The translations under genes and the position numbers were made by a program. DNA of 64,000 nt from Ianthella basta (lineage: Eukaryota > Porifera > Demospongiae > Verongiida > Ianthellidae), in NCBI GenBank assembly GCA_964019415.1, contig OZ025871.1, positions 6,328,213 to 6,392,212 of the forward strand, read 5' to 3'. Below are positions 32,881 through 44,149 of this stretch, piece by piece (positions within the stretch are counted from its first letter, which is position 1; each line of letters starts with the position of its first letter). The notes beneath the pieces are model-generated. The model was not told the DNA's origin. It made no database searches and saw only the letters and a program-made list of their open reading frames with translations.

Positions 32881-35206
32881 TTGGATACCAGAAATCATTC
32901 TTCATGCTGCGACATAGAATTAGTAGTGCAATTTACTTCCCATTCCCACCAGTCATTCATATCTTATTCCATTCATTGCAATCCCACCCTAACCCACTTT
33001 CTGACCTTGTGCATGATGCTAGCAGTTACGTGTGAGTATTTGGTATGTCTGGTATCCCACTCTAACATATTCAGAAGACATGGCACATGAAGGCAACACA
33101 GACAGTATAACTTTTGCATGGATGGCCACTTTACTGGCTTCTTATTTAGTAAACCATGTGTGCACTGTTTACTCAGCAGTCACTGAAAAGTTAACCATGT
33201 GTGCACTTGTGGCCTACTGACTGACTTACCAGTAGTGGCAGCAGGTGTGTTATGGACTGCACCTGTATTACAGGAGATTGATCTTCAGCTACAGAGAATG
33301 GCTTCCATTTAGGGTGCCCTTTGTTTGCTGAGTTACTGAAACATTAGGAGCTGCATGCATTGTAGGGCTATAATAGATGTATATAATTATTATGTCAAGT
33401 TTAATGAAAGGCACAACTCGAAAGAAATGTAGGCGAAGAAAGGATAATTGACACCAGCTGGTATTGAACCCGGGACAGTTTACGTCCTATCACATGGTTT
33501 CAGCAGCCCAAAGCTAACCAACCAAGCTGGAACAATTCACCCTTCCTTGCCTAATAGGCCAGTTTGGAACAACGTAGTGGCTCAACCAGCCTTGAAGGTG
33601 TGCCACTAACTGCTGCCACTTAGAACCTGCTTACAACAAGTCAGTACAGAACAATGGACCTGAATGGGCAGGCTGCTGCCTGCAGCCACTAATCAACCCG
33701 GTACTGTGCTCCTATTCTATTTGTATGTAAGATAAATGAGTCGGTTATAGCCGTGTCAAGTCTAATGAAAGTTACGACTCGAAAGAAATGTACGAAACAA
33801 AGGGAAGATTGGCACCAGCTAGCATCGAACCCGGTAAAACTTATGCCCTATTGTGGGGTTTCAGCAGCCCAAGCTAACCAAGCAGTTCAGAACAATCCAA
33901 TTTTCTTCCCTGCCCACATTTCTTTCGAATTAGACTTGACATGGTTACAAACAACTCGTCTATCTTACATACACATACATAATTATTATATAGTCAAATG
34001 TTACCATGCCAAGTAATGCCTTGTTGATCAACCTATAATGTATACTTGGATACTAACACTGCTGCCATTGTACAGAGTAATGGTCTATGAATTTTGCTCA
34101 CAGTAATTATCCAATTTTTTATGTCCCTTCTCTCTGCACTCTAATGAGTGCATTTCATTGGACACAAGGTAATGCTGAGGGTTTACGTAATTTGTGCAGA
34201 TATGAGTTGAAACATAGAGCCAGTGTTTGCCCCTCTATGTGCAGTGCTGCTTTAGGATTTCAGTCATTATCATCTTTGATCAACTTTGGCAAATTGGTAG
34301 TTCTTATTATGAATCAGTAAAGTTATGCGATTTCAGTGGGGGATGTGAAATCAGAAGTACTGGGACATGATAGCTCCAGAGGTTATCACTCAATTGTCAG
34401 CATCCTCTAGTCATGTCTAGCTCATCTTATAACTTCTGCAGAATGCTATTAGTTTGTCTCTGTCCATAGGATCATATATCTGTGGTCTGTCCTCAATAAG
34501 TGACTGTACTATGTTCCTGACAAGCCACCTTTTGTCAATTTATCAGTAGTGGGAGACCAAAAACATGCTCACGCTGGACTGTATACCAAATAGTAGGAAA
34601 TATTAGCTTTCACAAAATTTGGTGGATTTAACATGAAAAGCTATTGTCTGGTTTTAAATTTGGCAGATTCTATGTCCAAAATTCTGATGAAGTCATGGAA
34701 TTTGACAACGATGGAGGACTATTGATTTTTTGCTTCATGTTGTCACTGTAGCACACCTTCTGATCCTTTTGTCAAGGGGCACTCTCATGCTGTGCTTCTT
34801 TCCAGCCTACATTCACATCCTCATCATGTACAGGAGTTTGCCCTCACAGCGTGCACATTCGTTCATCTGTTAATTCTCTCCCTATAAGATAGCACCTTGC
34901 TCGAGCTCTGCTAACTTCCTCTGTAGCTATAGACACTCAGGTCCATATCAAATGCGAAGGTATTCATTGACTGCACTTTAATGGAATCACCTACAAAACA
35001 TACTTTGTACACGGACAGAAATATTGGTGAGGAGTTAAATGTGATGGATTTTTCATGATCTGCCAAACCATCAAATTAAAACCCCACCAATACTTACCAC
35101 TAAATGGTACTTCCTAAAGTCTCTGTCTGAACCATGTGAAACTTCTTTGACACTAATGAAGTGCCTAATTATTGCTACATGCAACTTTATCTTTCTTTCA
35201 ATGTAG
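32881..35206 (+). repeat. A-exon duplication block, second copy, upstream part
   Basis: Matches 9233-11591. It includes a tRNA-box fragment (33390-33560). Its start preserves the unoccupied target of the 5.8-9.2 kb LINE. No exon before A4. Confidence 0.65.
33723..33972. mobile_element. MITE-like TIR element with tRNA-like core, copy 2
   Basis: Same ends as the 10084 element (TGTAAGATAAATGAGTC / CTCGTCTATCTTACA). The minus-strand core here keeps GGGTTCGATGC, a nearly perfect B box, and GGTTAGCTTGGGCTGCTGAAA. Confidence 0.55.
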
Positions 35207-35453
35207 ACACTAAGCCCTGAGCTTCTGATAAAGATGGCTACAGCATTGGCTCAGAACAAGACATTGAAAGTGCTGGATCTGTGTAGTGCTGAGCAGCATA
35301 GTTTTCTGTTGGGACCACAGGCTGAAGGAGACCCGATTCAGTATATCGCTTTGAAGCAGTTTATTGAACATCTCATGCTGGGTGTCTCTCCCAACACCAC
35401 CCTGGAGAGAGTGGAGCTGGACTTTCCCCCCTGGTTGTCAGGTCAAATCAAGT
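35207..35453 (+). CDS. LRR-like exon A4 (phase 0 to 1)
   Basis: Acceptor CAATGTAG, donor GTGAGT; 247 bp, same loop length as A2. The first roughly 115 bases are identical to A2, then R-S, I-E, L-P, T-I, L-P, K-E, N-D and S-P replacements with only two silent changes. Two of the changes put proline into LRR-like segments, so either the fold tolerates them or the copy is drifting. Confidence 0.8.
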
Positions 35454-36150
35454 GTGAGTTCTTTGTTACAGTTTTGGTCCCTCTTTTTCTATGTTGATTC
35501 AGCAATTAACTTTTGCCAATAGTTTTCAGTTATTTGACTGCTGTGCTGTTGTCCTACTGATGGCCATGTGCCATTTGCTGCACAGAATGATATTTCTATA
35601 GTATTCTGCACCTAAGACACATTGAAAGTTGCGAAAATGTGTTAATGCCTAGCTGTGCATAGGGTAATGGAACAGCAGCCTTTCCTGACAGGATTGATCT
35701 GCCTTTTGCTTGGTATACAACACAGACACGCATGGCATGCAACTAAAGGATTTGTACATGTTAGTCTCTTACTTTAGCTGTGTCTCCACCATGTATTGTG
35801 ATTAATTATTATACGACGTGGTGACAATCGTGTCCATGTTGTGTGAGTTCAAGTTCCCTGTATAATTACAATGTATCTACGTATTCCTCATTACGATTAG
35901 TGTATAACATAATACAGTTGGTTAATATGCTGTAAAAATGACATTAGTAAGACTGTGAAGAAATGATGATCACCTTATGTGTGACAGTTATTGAAATTAT
36001 TAGTACAGTCATGTGTAGCTACGTATATAGAGATTTCCAGTTTGATGTGTAGACTGTCAGTGAAATGTTCTAGGGATAAGTTCGCATCCATCCGTGATGC
36101 TGATTGCATTTCTGATGTGCCTTCTCACTGGTTAGACTGTTAATTGTTTT
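35454..36150 (+). repeat. A-block intron, second copy
   Basis: Matches 11839-12535 with about 4 percent differences in the part I compared by eye. Ends at the 36151 element. No exon. Confidence 0.55.
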
Positions 36151-37003
36151 CGCATGTGAGTTATGGCTATGTAAACAATGCGGTTCCTGCGTGCGGCCGA
36201 TTTTGACCTTCGTAATTTCGCTTATATCTCCTACAAGCGCAGCTAGATCAGAGCAGGACAAGCACTACGGAAGAGACAAAGAACCCCTTTGTAACTCTGT
36301 GCATGACTTTTGTTAATAGAGCTCTATTACAGCGAGTTATAACGACGATAGCGAAGGCACCAAAATGGAGGTAAATGCCGTTGCCACAATGAAGGGAAAG
36401 TCTCCGACCAAAAATAATGGTATCATTCAATGCGCATTTGTGCTATCTAACTTTTCCATGTGGGCAAAGTTGTTAAACCATTCCGCTGTGAAGCTATGAT
36501 GAGAAAACTGCATCTAGTCGATGGTTAGAAATGTTTAGGGTCACGTAACTCTAGATAGGAACCTTGCGCAGCTTTTGCCCACATGGAGAAGCTAGAGAAT
36601 TCAGTTGACTAACCATTTCAATCTTCGTCCCACGAAAAAACCTTCTCGACGACTGTGGCACAGCTGTTTAGTGGAAGCAATGGTGAAATAGCCGCTTTGG
36701 TAGGCGTATCACGTGACACTATCGTGACTTCCTGCTGAAACGTCATTTTTCGTTCGAACAAGCCCTTGAAAAGGACCGCGTAACTTTCTTCACGCCGTGC
36801 ACGGACGTCTTGCTGCAACGAAAAACGCTTTTATTCGTAACTGCTTCAGACAGGCAGGACGAATTCTGCATTTCTGTTCAATCCAGCTCTCAAATCACGC
36901 GCACATCACGCACAGTCACATGCGTAGCCATGGTAACATAGAAGAATGTGATTAACCACACGGTTCACCCTATGTAAACAGTGTTTGCCATAACCCACAT
37001 GCG
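36151..37003. mobile_element. Non-autonomous TIR element (853 bp)
   Basis: Ends CGCATGTGAGTTATGGC and GCCATAACCCACATGCG are inverted with one mismatch. A second inverted pair inside (CTTTTCCATGTGGGCAAAG near 36450 and TTTGCCCACATGGAGAAG near 36577) suggests a nested smaller element. CpG-rich, no transposase ORF. The sister block near 12535 lacks it. Confidence 0.65.
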
Positions 37004-37540
37004 TTGATTCCTTCACTTGAGTGGATATATGATGTAAGCTGTGTTCCAGGCATGCCTGGTAATAGAACTGTTGTATTTGTTCTCTGTTTGGCCATGTTGT
37101 TTCATGTTTTTTTTAGATTGTGTTTGTCATTAAGTACTATTTATTTGAGCAGTTGCAAGACTAAACGTAAACATTGCTAAAACCAGTTATGGATCAACAA
37201 GTGAATTGTGTTTGTCATTGATAGAGTAATAGTCGGCTGTTATTATTCATATGCGCCAGTGCCAGTGCAAAGTGCAGTGATTTTTGCTGTAGTGTTTCAC
37301 ATAGTGGAGACTGAGGATGCAATAAAGCTAAATTATACTTTATTTAAATAATGAATTCTAGGATGCAAGTCTTTGAGCTTACCTAATACATTGGCCTACA
37401 GCAACATGATTGGAGAGAAATGTATACACCATGAGAATTACCGAACAGACAGTTGTTTTCTATGATACTTGAATTACATGCTTGATGGCTGAAGTAAGTA
37501 AAGTAATGGAAGGATGAGTCTAGATGGCCGGGGCAATGCA
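37004..37540 (+). repeat. A-block intron, second copy, tail
   Basis: Matches 12540-12990, ending at ACCGAACAGACAGTTGTTT. The last roughly 80 bp have no match in the window and run to the TIR transposon. The 9 bp at 37532-37540 (GGCAATGCA) are its left target duplication. Confidence 0.5.
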
Positions 37541-37765
37541 TAGTCTTGTCCCCAGACCCTTCCGAAGCGCGCACGAGGGCAGGAAGGGTCTGGTGAAAAT
37601 AGACAGGTTCTCGTGACCGCTGCCAGAATGTGGGCAGCGCCAATCAGATAACATGGAAAGATAATTATACAATACATAGGCACACATGCGCACTGCCTGG
37701 AATAATGTAATACAAATAAATGGTGTGACTAACCTATTAGTAACGTGAATGGAGTTGTAATGGAA

Positions 37766-38547
37766 TAGTCTCGTCCCCAGCCCACTTCCAGCCGCCATTT
37801 TGCAATGGCCCGAAAAGGTGGTCTGGCGACTATGGTCGACTTTCTTGGGCCTGGAAGCCAGTTCTCATTACGTAACACTGGTGGGAACAGCGAGGTGTTA
37901 AATTTGTACGGGCAAGATGGAAGTGCCACACTGTGCTGTGTGTTCCTGCAGCGTGGCAAATCCTTCTTTTTGCAGGCGAATAGAGAGTAGCCCTTAGGTT
38001 CTCGCCTTGCCAAGTGTACGATCGGGCTTCGAATTGCAGAAACTGAAAGCAGTAACCAGTACGTGTGTCGAACGTGCTTTTCCAAGCTGGAGAAAGGCAG
38101 CAAGGCGGAGGGAAGAGTGGCGAAGCAGAGAGACTTGCCCGCCCCTGTTGGGAGGAAAACGAAGACGTCGCGTCCCTTTAAGAAGTCCAAAATCGCCTCT
38201 TCCTGATCTGTGGGCTTCTCGTAGCCGGGTATTACGTATGCTTCCAGAATAACACTGTTCACTGCGGCCGAAGGTAGCCTTGCGCCCAATCCTGGGAAGC
38301 TCACTTCTCCCATCGAAGCTGCCATCTCGCTGCTAGCATAGATCTATGCTGCTAGGTAGGTGTGAACGCCAGAGGTGTGAATGTTATGCATAACATGCTA
38401 CTAATGAGCTGTTGTGTAATCTGATTGGCCAGCACACATTCCTGCTGGGAATGGACTTCCGGGCCCAAGAAAGTCGACCATAGTCGCCAGACCACCTTTT
38501 CGGGCCATTGCAAAATGGCGGCCGAAAGTGGGCTGGGGACGAGACTA
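37766..38547 (-). mobile_element. Nested TAGTCT element 1 (782 bp) with helicase fragment
   Basis: About 85 bp of almost perfect TIR: TAGTCTCGTCCCCAGCCCAC, then GCCGCCATTTTGCAATGGCC and AAGGTGGTCTGGCGACTATG at each end. Perfect 9-bp target duplication GTAATGGAA (37757-37765 and 38548-38556). It carries a minus-strand RecQ-like fragment. The high TIR identity suggests a recent insertion. Confidence 0.85.
38101..38325 (-). pseudogene. RecQ-like helicase N-terminal fragment
   Basis: After ATG, a Q-motif-like KPTDQEEAILDFL is followed by GRDVFVFLPTGAGKSLCF (Walker A GAGKS at residues 61-65). The frame then runs into unrelated sequence and the TIR. Helicase motifs Ia-VI are absent, so it cannot be active. 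The best known relatives of this pattern are RecQ/BLM-type superfamily 2 helicases. Confidence 0.75.
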
Positions 38548-38577
38548 GTAATGGAACGCAAAACAGTTGTTAGTTAG

Positions 38578-39067
38578 TTAGCTGATCACGCATGGCTGGG
38601 GACTCGACCCTCCCCAGCTGCAAGTTCGATGTCGGATTTCATTGTTGGCCTGCTTGGTCGGTGCCTGGCGGAACGCGCACCGCGAAAACATTGGATCGCT
38701 GAACGAATCAGCGAGAAGTTCAGCCTGCATCGCAGCCATCCCAAGGTCCTGGAGTAGGGCTGCCCCCTCTTTTCTGCCAGGAGGGATGCCATTCTCTTGT
38801 AGGTGATGGTTGCGGCTGGGCCCATGCCACCTGTAGCAGAGAGGACCAGTGGGGTGAAGGACCCGTGCTCCACTTCGATGATCCTTTGCTCGTTGCCCGT
38901 CTCTTCTCTCTCTCATTACACTTGTACGTGGCTGTCAGGGAGGACTTGCAGGAGCTTTGTGCGTGTGGGTTGAACACCCTTATGTCAAAAAATGCACACT
39001 GCTGCTTGTCCCCCCAGAAGTATTGGGCACTGATGTCTGCACGAGCATCGTCTTCGGTGGTTGTCAA
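38578..39067 (-). pseudogene. Transposon-associated nuclease-like fragment, frameshifted
   Basis: Reading ADISAQYFWGDKQQCAFFDI then RVFNPHA and CNEREKRR, a frameshift near 38870, then EHGSFTPLVLSATGGMG and GWLRCRLNFSLIRSAI. I recognise this motif order from repeated proteins in cnidarian and sponge genomes. A PD-(D/E)XK-type nuclease role is only a guess. It lies antisense within the outer element and may come from another transposon. Confidence 0.5.
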
Positions 39068-39143
39068 TCAGATTGCTAGTAGCGGAATATTGCACAATTT
39101 ACCGCCTCGCAAACGAGTTATATTCGCGAGTACGTATGTAAGC

Positions 39144-39398
39144 AGATTCGCAGTTGAAGAAGTGAGCACAGCCATCTCCAGAGCAGCTAAAGAGCTTGGA
39201 TTTAGACAGTTGAAGGACAAGCAGTACCAAACAGTGTCAGAGTTCGCTTGCGGCAAAGACGTCTTCTTAACTCTGCCAACAGGCGGTGGAAAATCGCTCT
39301 GCTATGCTCTCCTGCCCGCCGTTTACGATGTTCTACGCCAGCGCGCCAGCCCTACCTCAATTGTCAACGTTGTGAGTCCTCTGCTTCGCACAGAATAG
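39144..39398 (+). pseudogene. RecQ-like helicase fragment of the outer element
   Basis: AAKELGFRQLKDKQYQTVSEF (21 residues, Q-motif region) is split here as AAKELGFRQL then KDKQYQTVSEF, followed by GKDVFLTLPTGGGKSLCY (Walker A) and VVSPL, the start of motif Ia. It then stops at TAG (39396). The open frame extends upstream to 38865, but that part overlaps the antisense nuclease-like fragment and is not helicase-like. Confidence 0.75.
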
Positions 39399-39429
39399 CA
39401 ACTCGCGATCGAAAGCGTCAGAGAAGCCG

Positions 39430-40190
39430 TAGTCTGGCTTGCTAGACCGTCCCGTAAGCGCCCGGTAGGCGCGGAAGGGAAGGGGGCGGTCTAGCGGCAG
39501 TATCGATTAAATAACACCTTTTCGACCAATCAGATCTGTTTCCCCGGATTCCCGGGTAATGGTATTCATTGACGATTGAAGAAGAGCGAGCAAGCATGTG
39601 TGATATGAGTTCAGAGGCGGATCGTTGCTGCTGTCTTTGTGTTGGCTCCGTAGAACAACTGTACTACTTGGTTAAGCGAGGCATGCTAACAGCAGCTGGT
39701 GAGGCTCTCTCGCAGCTCGTAGCATTTAACTGCAGCACCGAAGTCAGAGACAATGGAGTTCTGTGCCTCTGCAAGGCTTGTTACAATGTGGTAATGCGGC
39801 TAAAGAGTACACTACCAACACGGAAGGCAGTGACGAACATTCCTCCATTGTAGTCGCAACAATGCGGCAAGCACTAAAATATGATGGACTTGATGTCCAG
39901 TGACTCGGCAGTAGGCTTATGAACGTATTCTTATGGCTGATGACGCTCTTCAAGGCTTCCTTCTGATGTTTTGTTAGGACCAACATTGACTTGCGCAGTG
40001 CACTCAAAGCGAATGATACATACAGCCCCTTTGAACGACTCCTCCATGATAAGCCGGTACTAGACAGGTGCGAGGTAATAATTGGCACGATAATGCAAAG
40101 GTGTTATTCAATCTATACTGCCTCTGGACCGTCCCTTCTCTTCCACGCTTACGTTTACGCTTACCTTCACGCTTCTAGCGGACGAGACTA
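39430..40190 (+). mobile_element. Nested TAGTCT element 2 (761 bp)
   Basis: Ends TAGTCTGGCTTGCTAGA and its inverted partner TCTAGCGGACGAGACTA, with an exact 9-bp target duplication GAGAAGCCG (39421-39429 and 40191-40199). The right subterminal region has GTAAGCG-like short repeats (inverted as CGCTTAC). It contains one ORF with paired CxxC motifs. The insertion lies just after the helicase stop. Confidence 0.8.
39569..39853 (+). CDS. Transposon-borne CxxC (ZAD-like) zinc-binding ORF
   Basis: 94 codons. RCCCLCVGSVEQLYYLVKRG, then about 40 residues, then CLCKACYNVVMRLKS. The CxxC ... CxxC spacing resembles ZAD-type or similar treble-clef zinc-binding domains found in transposon proteins. It starts at ATG or ACG near the left TIR and ends at TAG (39851). 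It could be the DNA-binding N-terminus of a transposase whose catalytic part is missing. Confidence 0.5.
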   Translation: MTIEEERASMCDMSSEADRCCCLCVGSVEQLYYLVKRGMLTAAGEALSQLVAFNCSTEVRDNGVLCLCKACYNVVMRLKSTLPTRKAVTNIPPL

Positions 40191-40318
40191 GAGAAGCCGT
40201 AACTAATCACACGCAGCATTATGTCATCATCCATAATTACATTCCATTGTGCCCAAACTTCCTGCCCACTTTCACCAGACCCTTCCTCCCCCACGGGAAG
40301 GGTCTGGGAACGAGACTA

Positions 40319-41516
40319 GACAATGCAGTGGTAAGTAGTCTAGCTGTTTAACTGTGTGAAAGTAGTTGTTCATGGTGTTTCCAGTTGACTCTGTGAGATG
40401 GAGTATTCCAGGCTGTCTGCACAGCGCAAGGTGCCAGAGATGTGATCCTCCCAGTGACAGCCATGCCTGACGGCACAAGCAGACCAACAATATAAATGTG
40501 AAGAGAAATGGACTAAAATTATGTTATGGAATGCTATTGTCCACATGTCAAAAGCATCATTCAAGCAAACATGCATTTTATATCCTTTCTGTAGATAGCA
40601 GTTGGTGACAGCTTTCATTGCCCCTGAATACAGACTAGTGCAACAGCATGGCTTGAAGCCAATAATTACAAGTTTTGGGTCACAAAGAGTGAGCAAAAAT
40701 TATGCAGAAAGAAAAGACCACCCTGAAACCTTTGTGAAGATGAAATGCTTTAGCGATTTCATCACAATTGGCTGAAACTGATGGATCTTTAAAGTCTTTC
40801 AGCTGAGTAGTAGCATCAGTAAAAGCAATAGGCATGAAACCATTCCTCGGAAGTGAAGTAAATAAACATGAAGGAAATGTATGTACTATGCTATGAGTGC
40901 TTGATTATTGTCTGAACCTAGTGAGTCAACGCGAAGTTGCTACAGAAAAGATCAGGAGCTCTTGGTTTGTTTCAGGGGAACCGAAACTTGATCAGTTTCC
41001 ATTGAGGTGGGAACAGAATCACGATTACCTAGTGACCGTACAGTGTAGAGCTGGCAGCTGTTTTGTACAGTAACTGTTGCTTTAAACTTAGACCAACACA
41101 GGTATAATCAGGTCTGACTCTCCCTGTTTCTCTAACAAGATTACACCCATATACAGGACAATCTGCTTTCCCTCAGACAAAAGACAGCGCCTGTCTTAAC
41201 TTCCAATGATGTAACTGGTAGTGAAGACTCCGTTTTGTCATCAAAAAGCGGCTTTCAGTGTATCATCATGCACCTGTATGTGTCACGGGATACACTAGAC
41301 TCTTCATTCAATTGGTAACTATACAGCCTTTCCTCATCAACACTTTGCTCGATGCAGCTTGGTAGCATGTATGTATGTGGGAAGATGAATAGCTGGCATG
41401 TCCATGCAATAGTATAATTATAGTCTCGCATGGCATCCTGTTGTGAAGCAGGTGGATCAATAGGGGGTGATAGCAAGACTATTGCCAAATAAGGAGGCGC
41501 GGCAAAATGTTGCCGG
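40319..41516. other. Intron, no recognised feature
   Basis: Starts with the right target duplication (GACAATGCA). No splice-bounded exon related to A-F, no RNA gene, and only short chance ORFs. Confidence 0.4.
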
Positions 41517-41760
41517 ATGTAGGGATGGTGAAAATGTATTCAAAGTCAGCAAATGTGTTGACATCTTCTAGAGGTATTTCTGCCAGTTGATTTCGCCATG
41601 CCGTGCAGATTTGTCCTACACCATCCCTACATCTGTCCTTGTTTTTGTGGAAGGCATTTTTACATCCCTTAGACTATGTGCAGGAAGCACTTTGCATATT
41701 CCTTTAATGTTAGTATAGAATGACATGCAGGAGTAAAATTGGATGACAGATTAAATTTAA
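41517..41760. repeat. Inverted-repeat segment shared with 13250-13440
   Basis: ATGTAGGGATGGTG at 41517 is inverted as CACCATCCCTACAT at about 41619, framing a possible 116-bp MITE. The sequence to about 41755 is the reverse complement of 13250-13440. Confidence 0.45.
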
Positions 41761-41929
41761 TAATTGCTATATACTTATTTGGCTATTGGCAAAGGTAGCC
41801 ATAGGTATATAACTAGTAAAGAAGGTAGCTCAGTCGAGTTGGAACTGCATGTATTATATATTTTTGATGCATGTATTAGGATTCAGCAGCAACAGTTGGG
41901 TTGGCAACTTCTATTATAATCCATTAGAT

Positions 41930-43945
41930 AACAGAATCTTCAAGAAGGTAGCTGAAGTAGTTTGTGGAAGAAAGAAAGTCAGAAAGGAGAAGCGGACCAC
42001 ATGGTTGAGCAAGGAGGTTAAAGTGGCAGAAAAAAAATAAGAAATAGGCATAAGAGGTGGCTACATACAAGTGAAGACTGTGGAAGCTAAGGAAGGTTAC
42101 CTGAAGGCCAAAAGGGCGGCATGTCATGCAGTGAGGAATGCAAAAGTGAGGAATGGAAGAAAATTGGTGAGGCGCTGCAGGGAGATTTTCAACACAATCA
42201 GAGGAGGTTTTGGGTAAAGATAGGAGCTAGGACAAAGGGTAGCAGTGAAGTGTGAATAGTGTGTGACGAAAGTGGACAGGTGCTGTGTGAGGAGGTAGAG
42301 GTTAATAAAAGGTGGAAAGAGTACTTTGCATTGCTGCTGCAGAGTGAAGGAGTCCAACAAAATGAACACAGAGATGCAAGTGGAGAAGAGTAACAAGTAG
42401 AGGGGAGTAGACGAGAGGATAAGTTTGGAAGAAGTGTACACAAACATCTAGAGAATGAAGAATAGGAAAGCACCAGGTGTATGTGGGGTCACTGGAGAAA
42501 TGCTGAAGGTAGGTAGAGGGGTAGTGGTAGAGTGGCTGCACAAGATCATGGACCTGGCATTGAAGAGTGGGAGTGTTCCAGTGGACTAGCAGAAGGGCTC
42601 TGATTGTCCCAATCCACAAGAAAGGAAGCAGAACTCAATGTGAAAATTACCATGGTATCAGTTTGCTGAGCATACCTGGCAGGGTGTATGCCAGTGTGTT
42701 GGAGTAGAGAATGAGGACAATCACTAAAGGAAAAGTGTTGGAAGAGCAAGGGGCATTCTGGAGGGGAAGGAGCTGTGTAGACCAGTTGTTTACTCAGGCA
42801 GTTAGGAGAAAGGATCAAGATCATTGAAAAGAACTAGAGAATGCTGATGGTTTGCATGGACTTAGAAAAAGCATACAACAGGGTAGAGAGAGAGTTATTG
42901 TGGAGACTGCTGAGAGCATATGGAGTGAATGGTGAGCTGATAAGAGCAGTGAGGTCACTATATGATGATGGTAAGGCGTGTGTCAGGGTTCAGGGTCAGA
43001 AATTGGACTGGTTTAGAGTGGGGCAAGGAGTGAGACAGGGATGCACTATGTCACCATGGCTATTTAACATCTTTATGGACAAGATAGTGAGAGAGGCAAA
43101 GCAGAAGTTTGAAGGAGGGTTTGAAATGGAAACAGGCAAGATACAGCTCCTTTTGTTTGCCGATGACCTAATGTTAATGGCAGAAAGAGATGAGGGTGCA
43201 GAAAGAAATCTGAAAGAACTGGATGAAGTGATGAGGAAATGGAGAATGACAAGCAATTAATGGTACTGGTGGTGAAGAGAGGAGGAGGCACATGCAACAT
43301 TACAGTGAATGGGATGGAGATAGAAAATATGAAGACAATGAAGTACCTGCCAGCCATCCTGAATAAGGAGGGATCATGTGAAGCAGAGGTAGACCAAAGA
43401 ATAGGTGCAGCATCCAAAGTAATTGGAGCCATGAGAAAAGAGGTAATTGATCGAAGAGAACTGAGCAAAGCACTTAGAGTGATGCCAACTCTGTTGTATG
43501 CATGTGAGACCTGGACCCTGCTAGAGAGACACAAGAGTAGAATGCAAGCCCTTGAAATGAGATGTCCGAGGAGAGTGGAAGGAGTTACTATCTTGGACAA
43601 AGTGAGGAATGTGGACATTAGATCAAGATTGGGACAGGTGGCATTGGTATTGAGAGTAGAGAAGAAGAAGACAGAGTGGTTAAGTAACATGGAAGAGATG
43701 ACAGAAGATAGGATGGTAAAGAAGGTGTTTTTTGGAGAATGTGCCAGGAAAGCGACCGAGGGGAAGACCAGGGATAAGATGGGCTGATGATCTGAAAGTA
43801 AAATGGAACAGTTAATTATTAAACTGTCTAGTACAGAATAATGTGAACTAGCTATGTTGTGCTTAGAACTGTTAGACAATACTTCCAGCAACCTTTAGCA
43901 TTGGAGATAAAGCTGTGTACAATAAATTGATCGATTGATTGATTG
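41930..43945 (+). mobile_element. 5'-truncated LINE (second family), decayed
   Basis: Begins within the connector before RT (CGRKKVRKEKRTTWLSKEVK) and ends in ...AATAAATTGATCGATTGATT, a (TTGA)n tail typical of RTE/CR1-like 3' ends. No endonuclease remains. Motif choice (GVRQGCTMSPWLFN) differs from the 5.8-kb element, so this is a separate family. Confidence 0.75.
42560..43787 (+). pseudogene. Reverse transcriptase of the second LINE
   Basis: Motifs run in order: GISLLSIPGRVYASVLE (about 42655-42705), RGRSCVDQLFTQAV (about 42770), MDLEKAYNRVERELLW (42856 on), GQGVRQGCTMSPWLFN (43021 on) and LLLFADDLM (43150-43176). A frameshift near 43250 leads to VVKRGGG and the thumb/C-terminal part, with TLLYACETWTL (43492 on). 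Stops occur upstream of 42841. It is clearly an RT but not a continuous frame. Confidence 0.85.
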
Positions 43946-44149
43946 AAATATTCAAGAATATTGAAGAATTTGTGATATTTTCATATGCTATGCTATGACA
44001 GCAGTTGTGAGCAGTATTCTGTATTTTATATGTGTAAGAAATAGGATGAAAGGGATTCTAAGGAGTGTGAATAGTTTTAATGTAGGCGCTCAACAGTTAT
44101 AGAGCTGAATAATGTATGATTTTGTGAGGCCCCAACTCCTGCCAACACT
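43946..44149. other. Intron, no recognised feature
   Basis: AT-rich sequence between two LINE remnants. Nothing supported. Confidence 0.35.

Larger units (their letters stand above)
37541..40318 (+). mobile_element. Outer TAGTCT-type TIR transposon with RecQ-like helicase
   Basis: The left end TAGTCTTGTCCCCAGACCC is inverted at the right (GGGTCTGGGAACGAGACTA). Both ends then form a hairpin-like AGACCCTTCC...GGAAGGGTCT. Flanks GGCAATGCA and GACAATGCA give a 9-bp target duplication with one mismatch. It holds a plus-strand RecQ-like helicase piece, a minus-strand nuclease-like piece and two nested relatives. Long TIRs with 9-bp duplications fit MULE-type elements best, but no transposase is seen, so the superfamily is open. 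Confidence 0.7.

Noticed and set aside
43073-43891. 272-codon minus-strand ORF, hydrophobic and Ser/Leu-rich
   Set aside because: It lies exactly antisense to the LINE reverse transcriptase at 42.8-43.8 kb, whose motifs are clear; the composition is that of a reverse-complement shadow.
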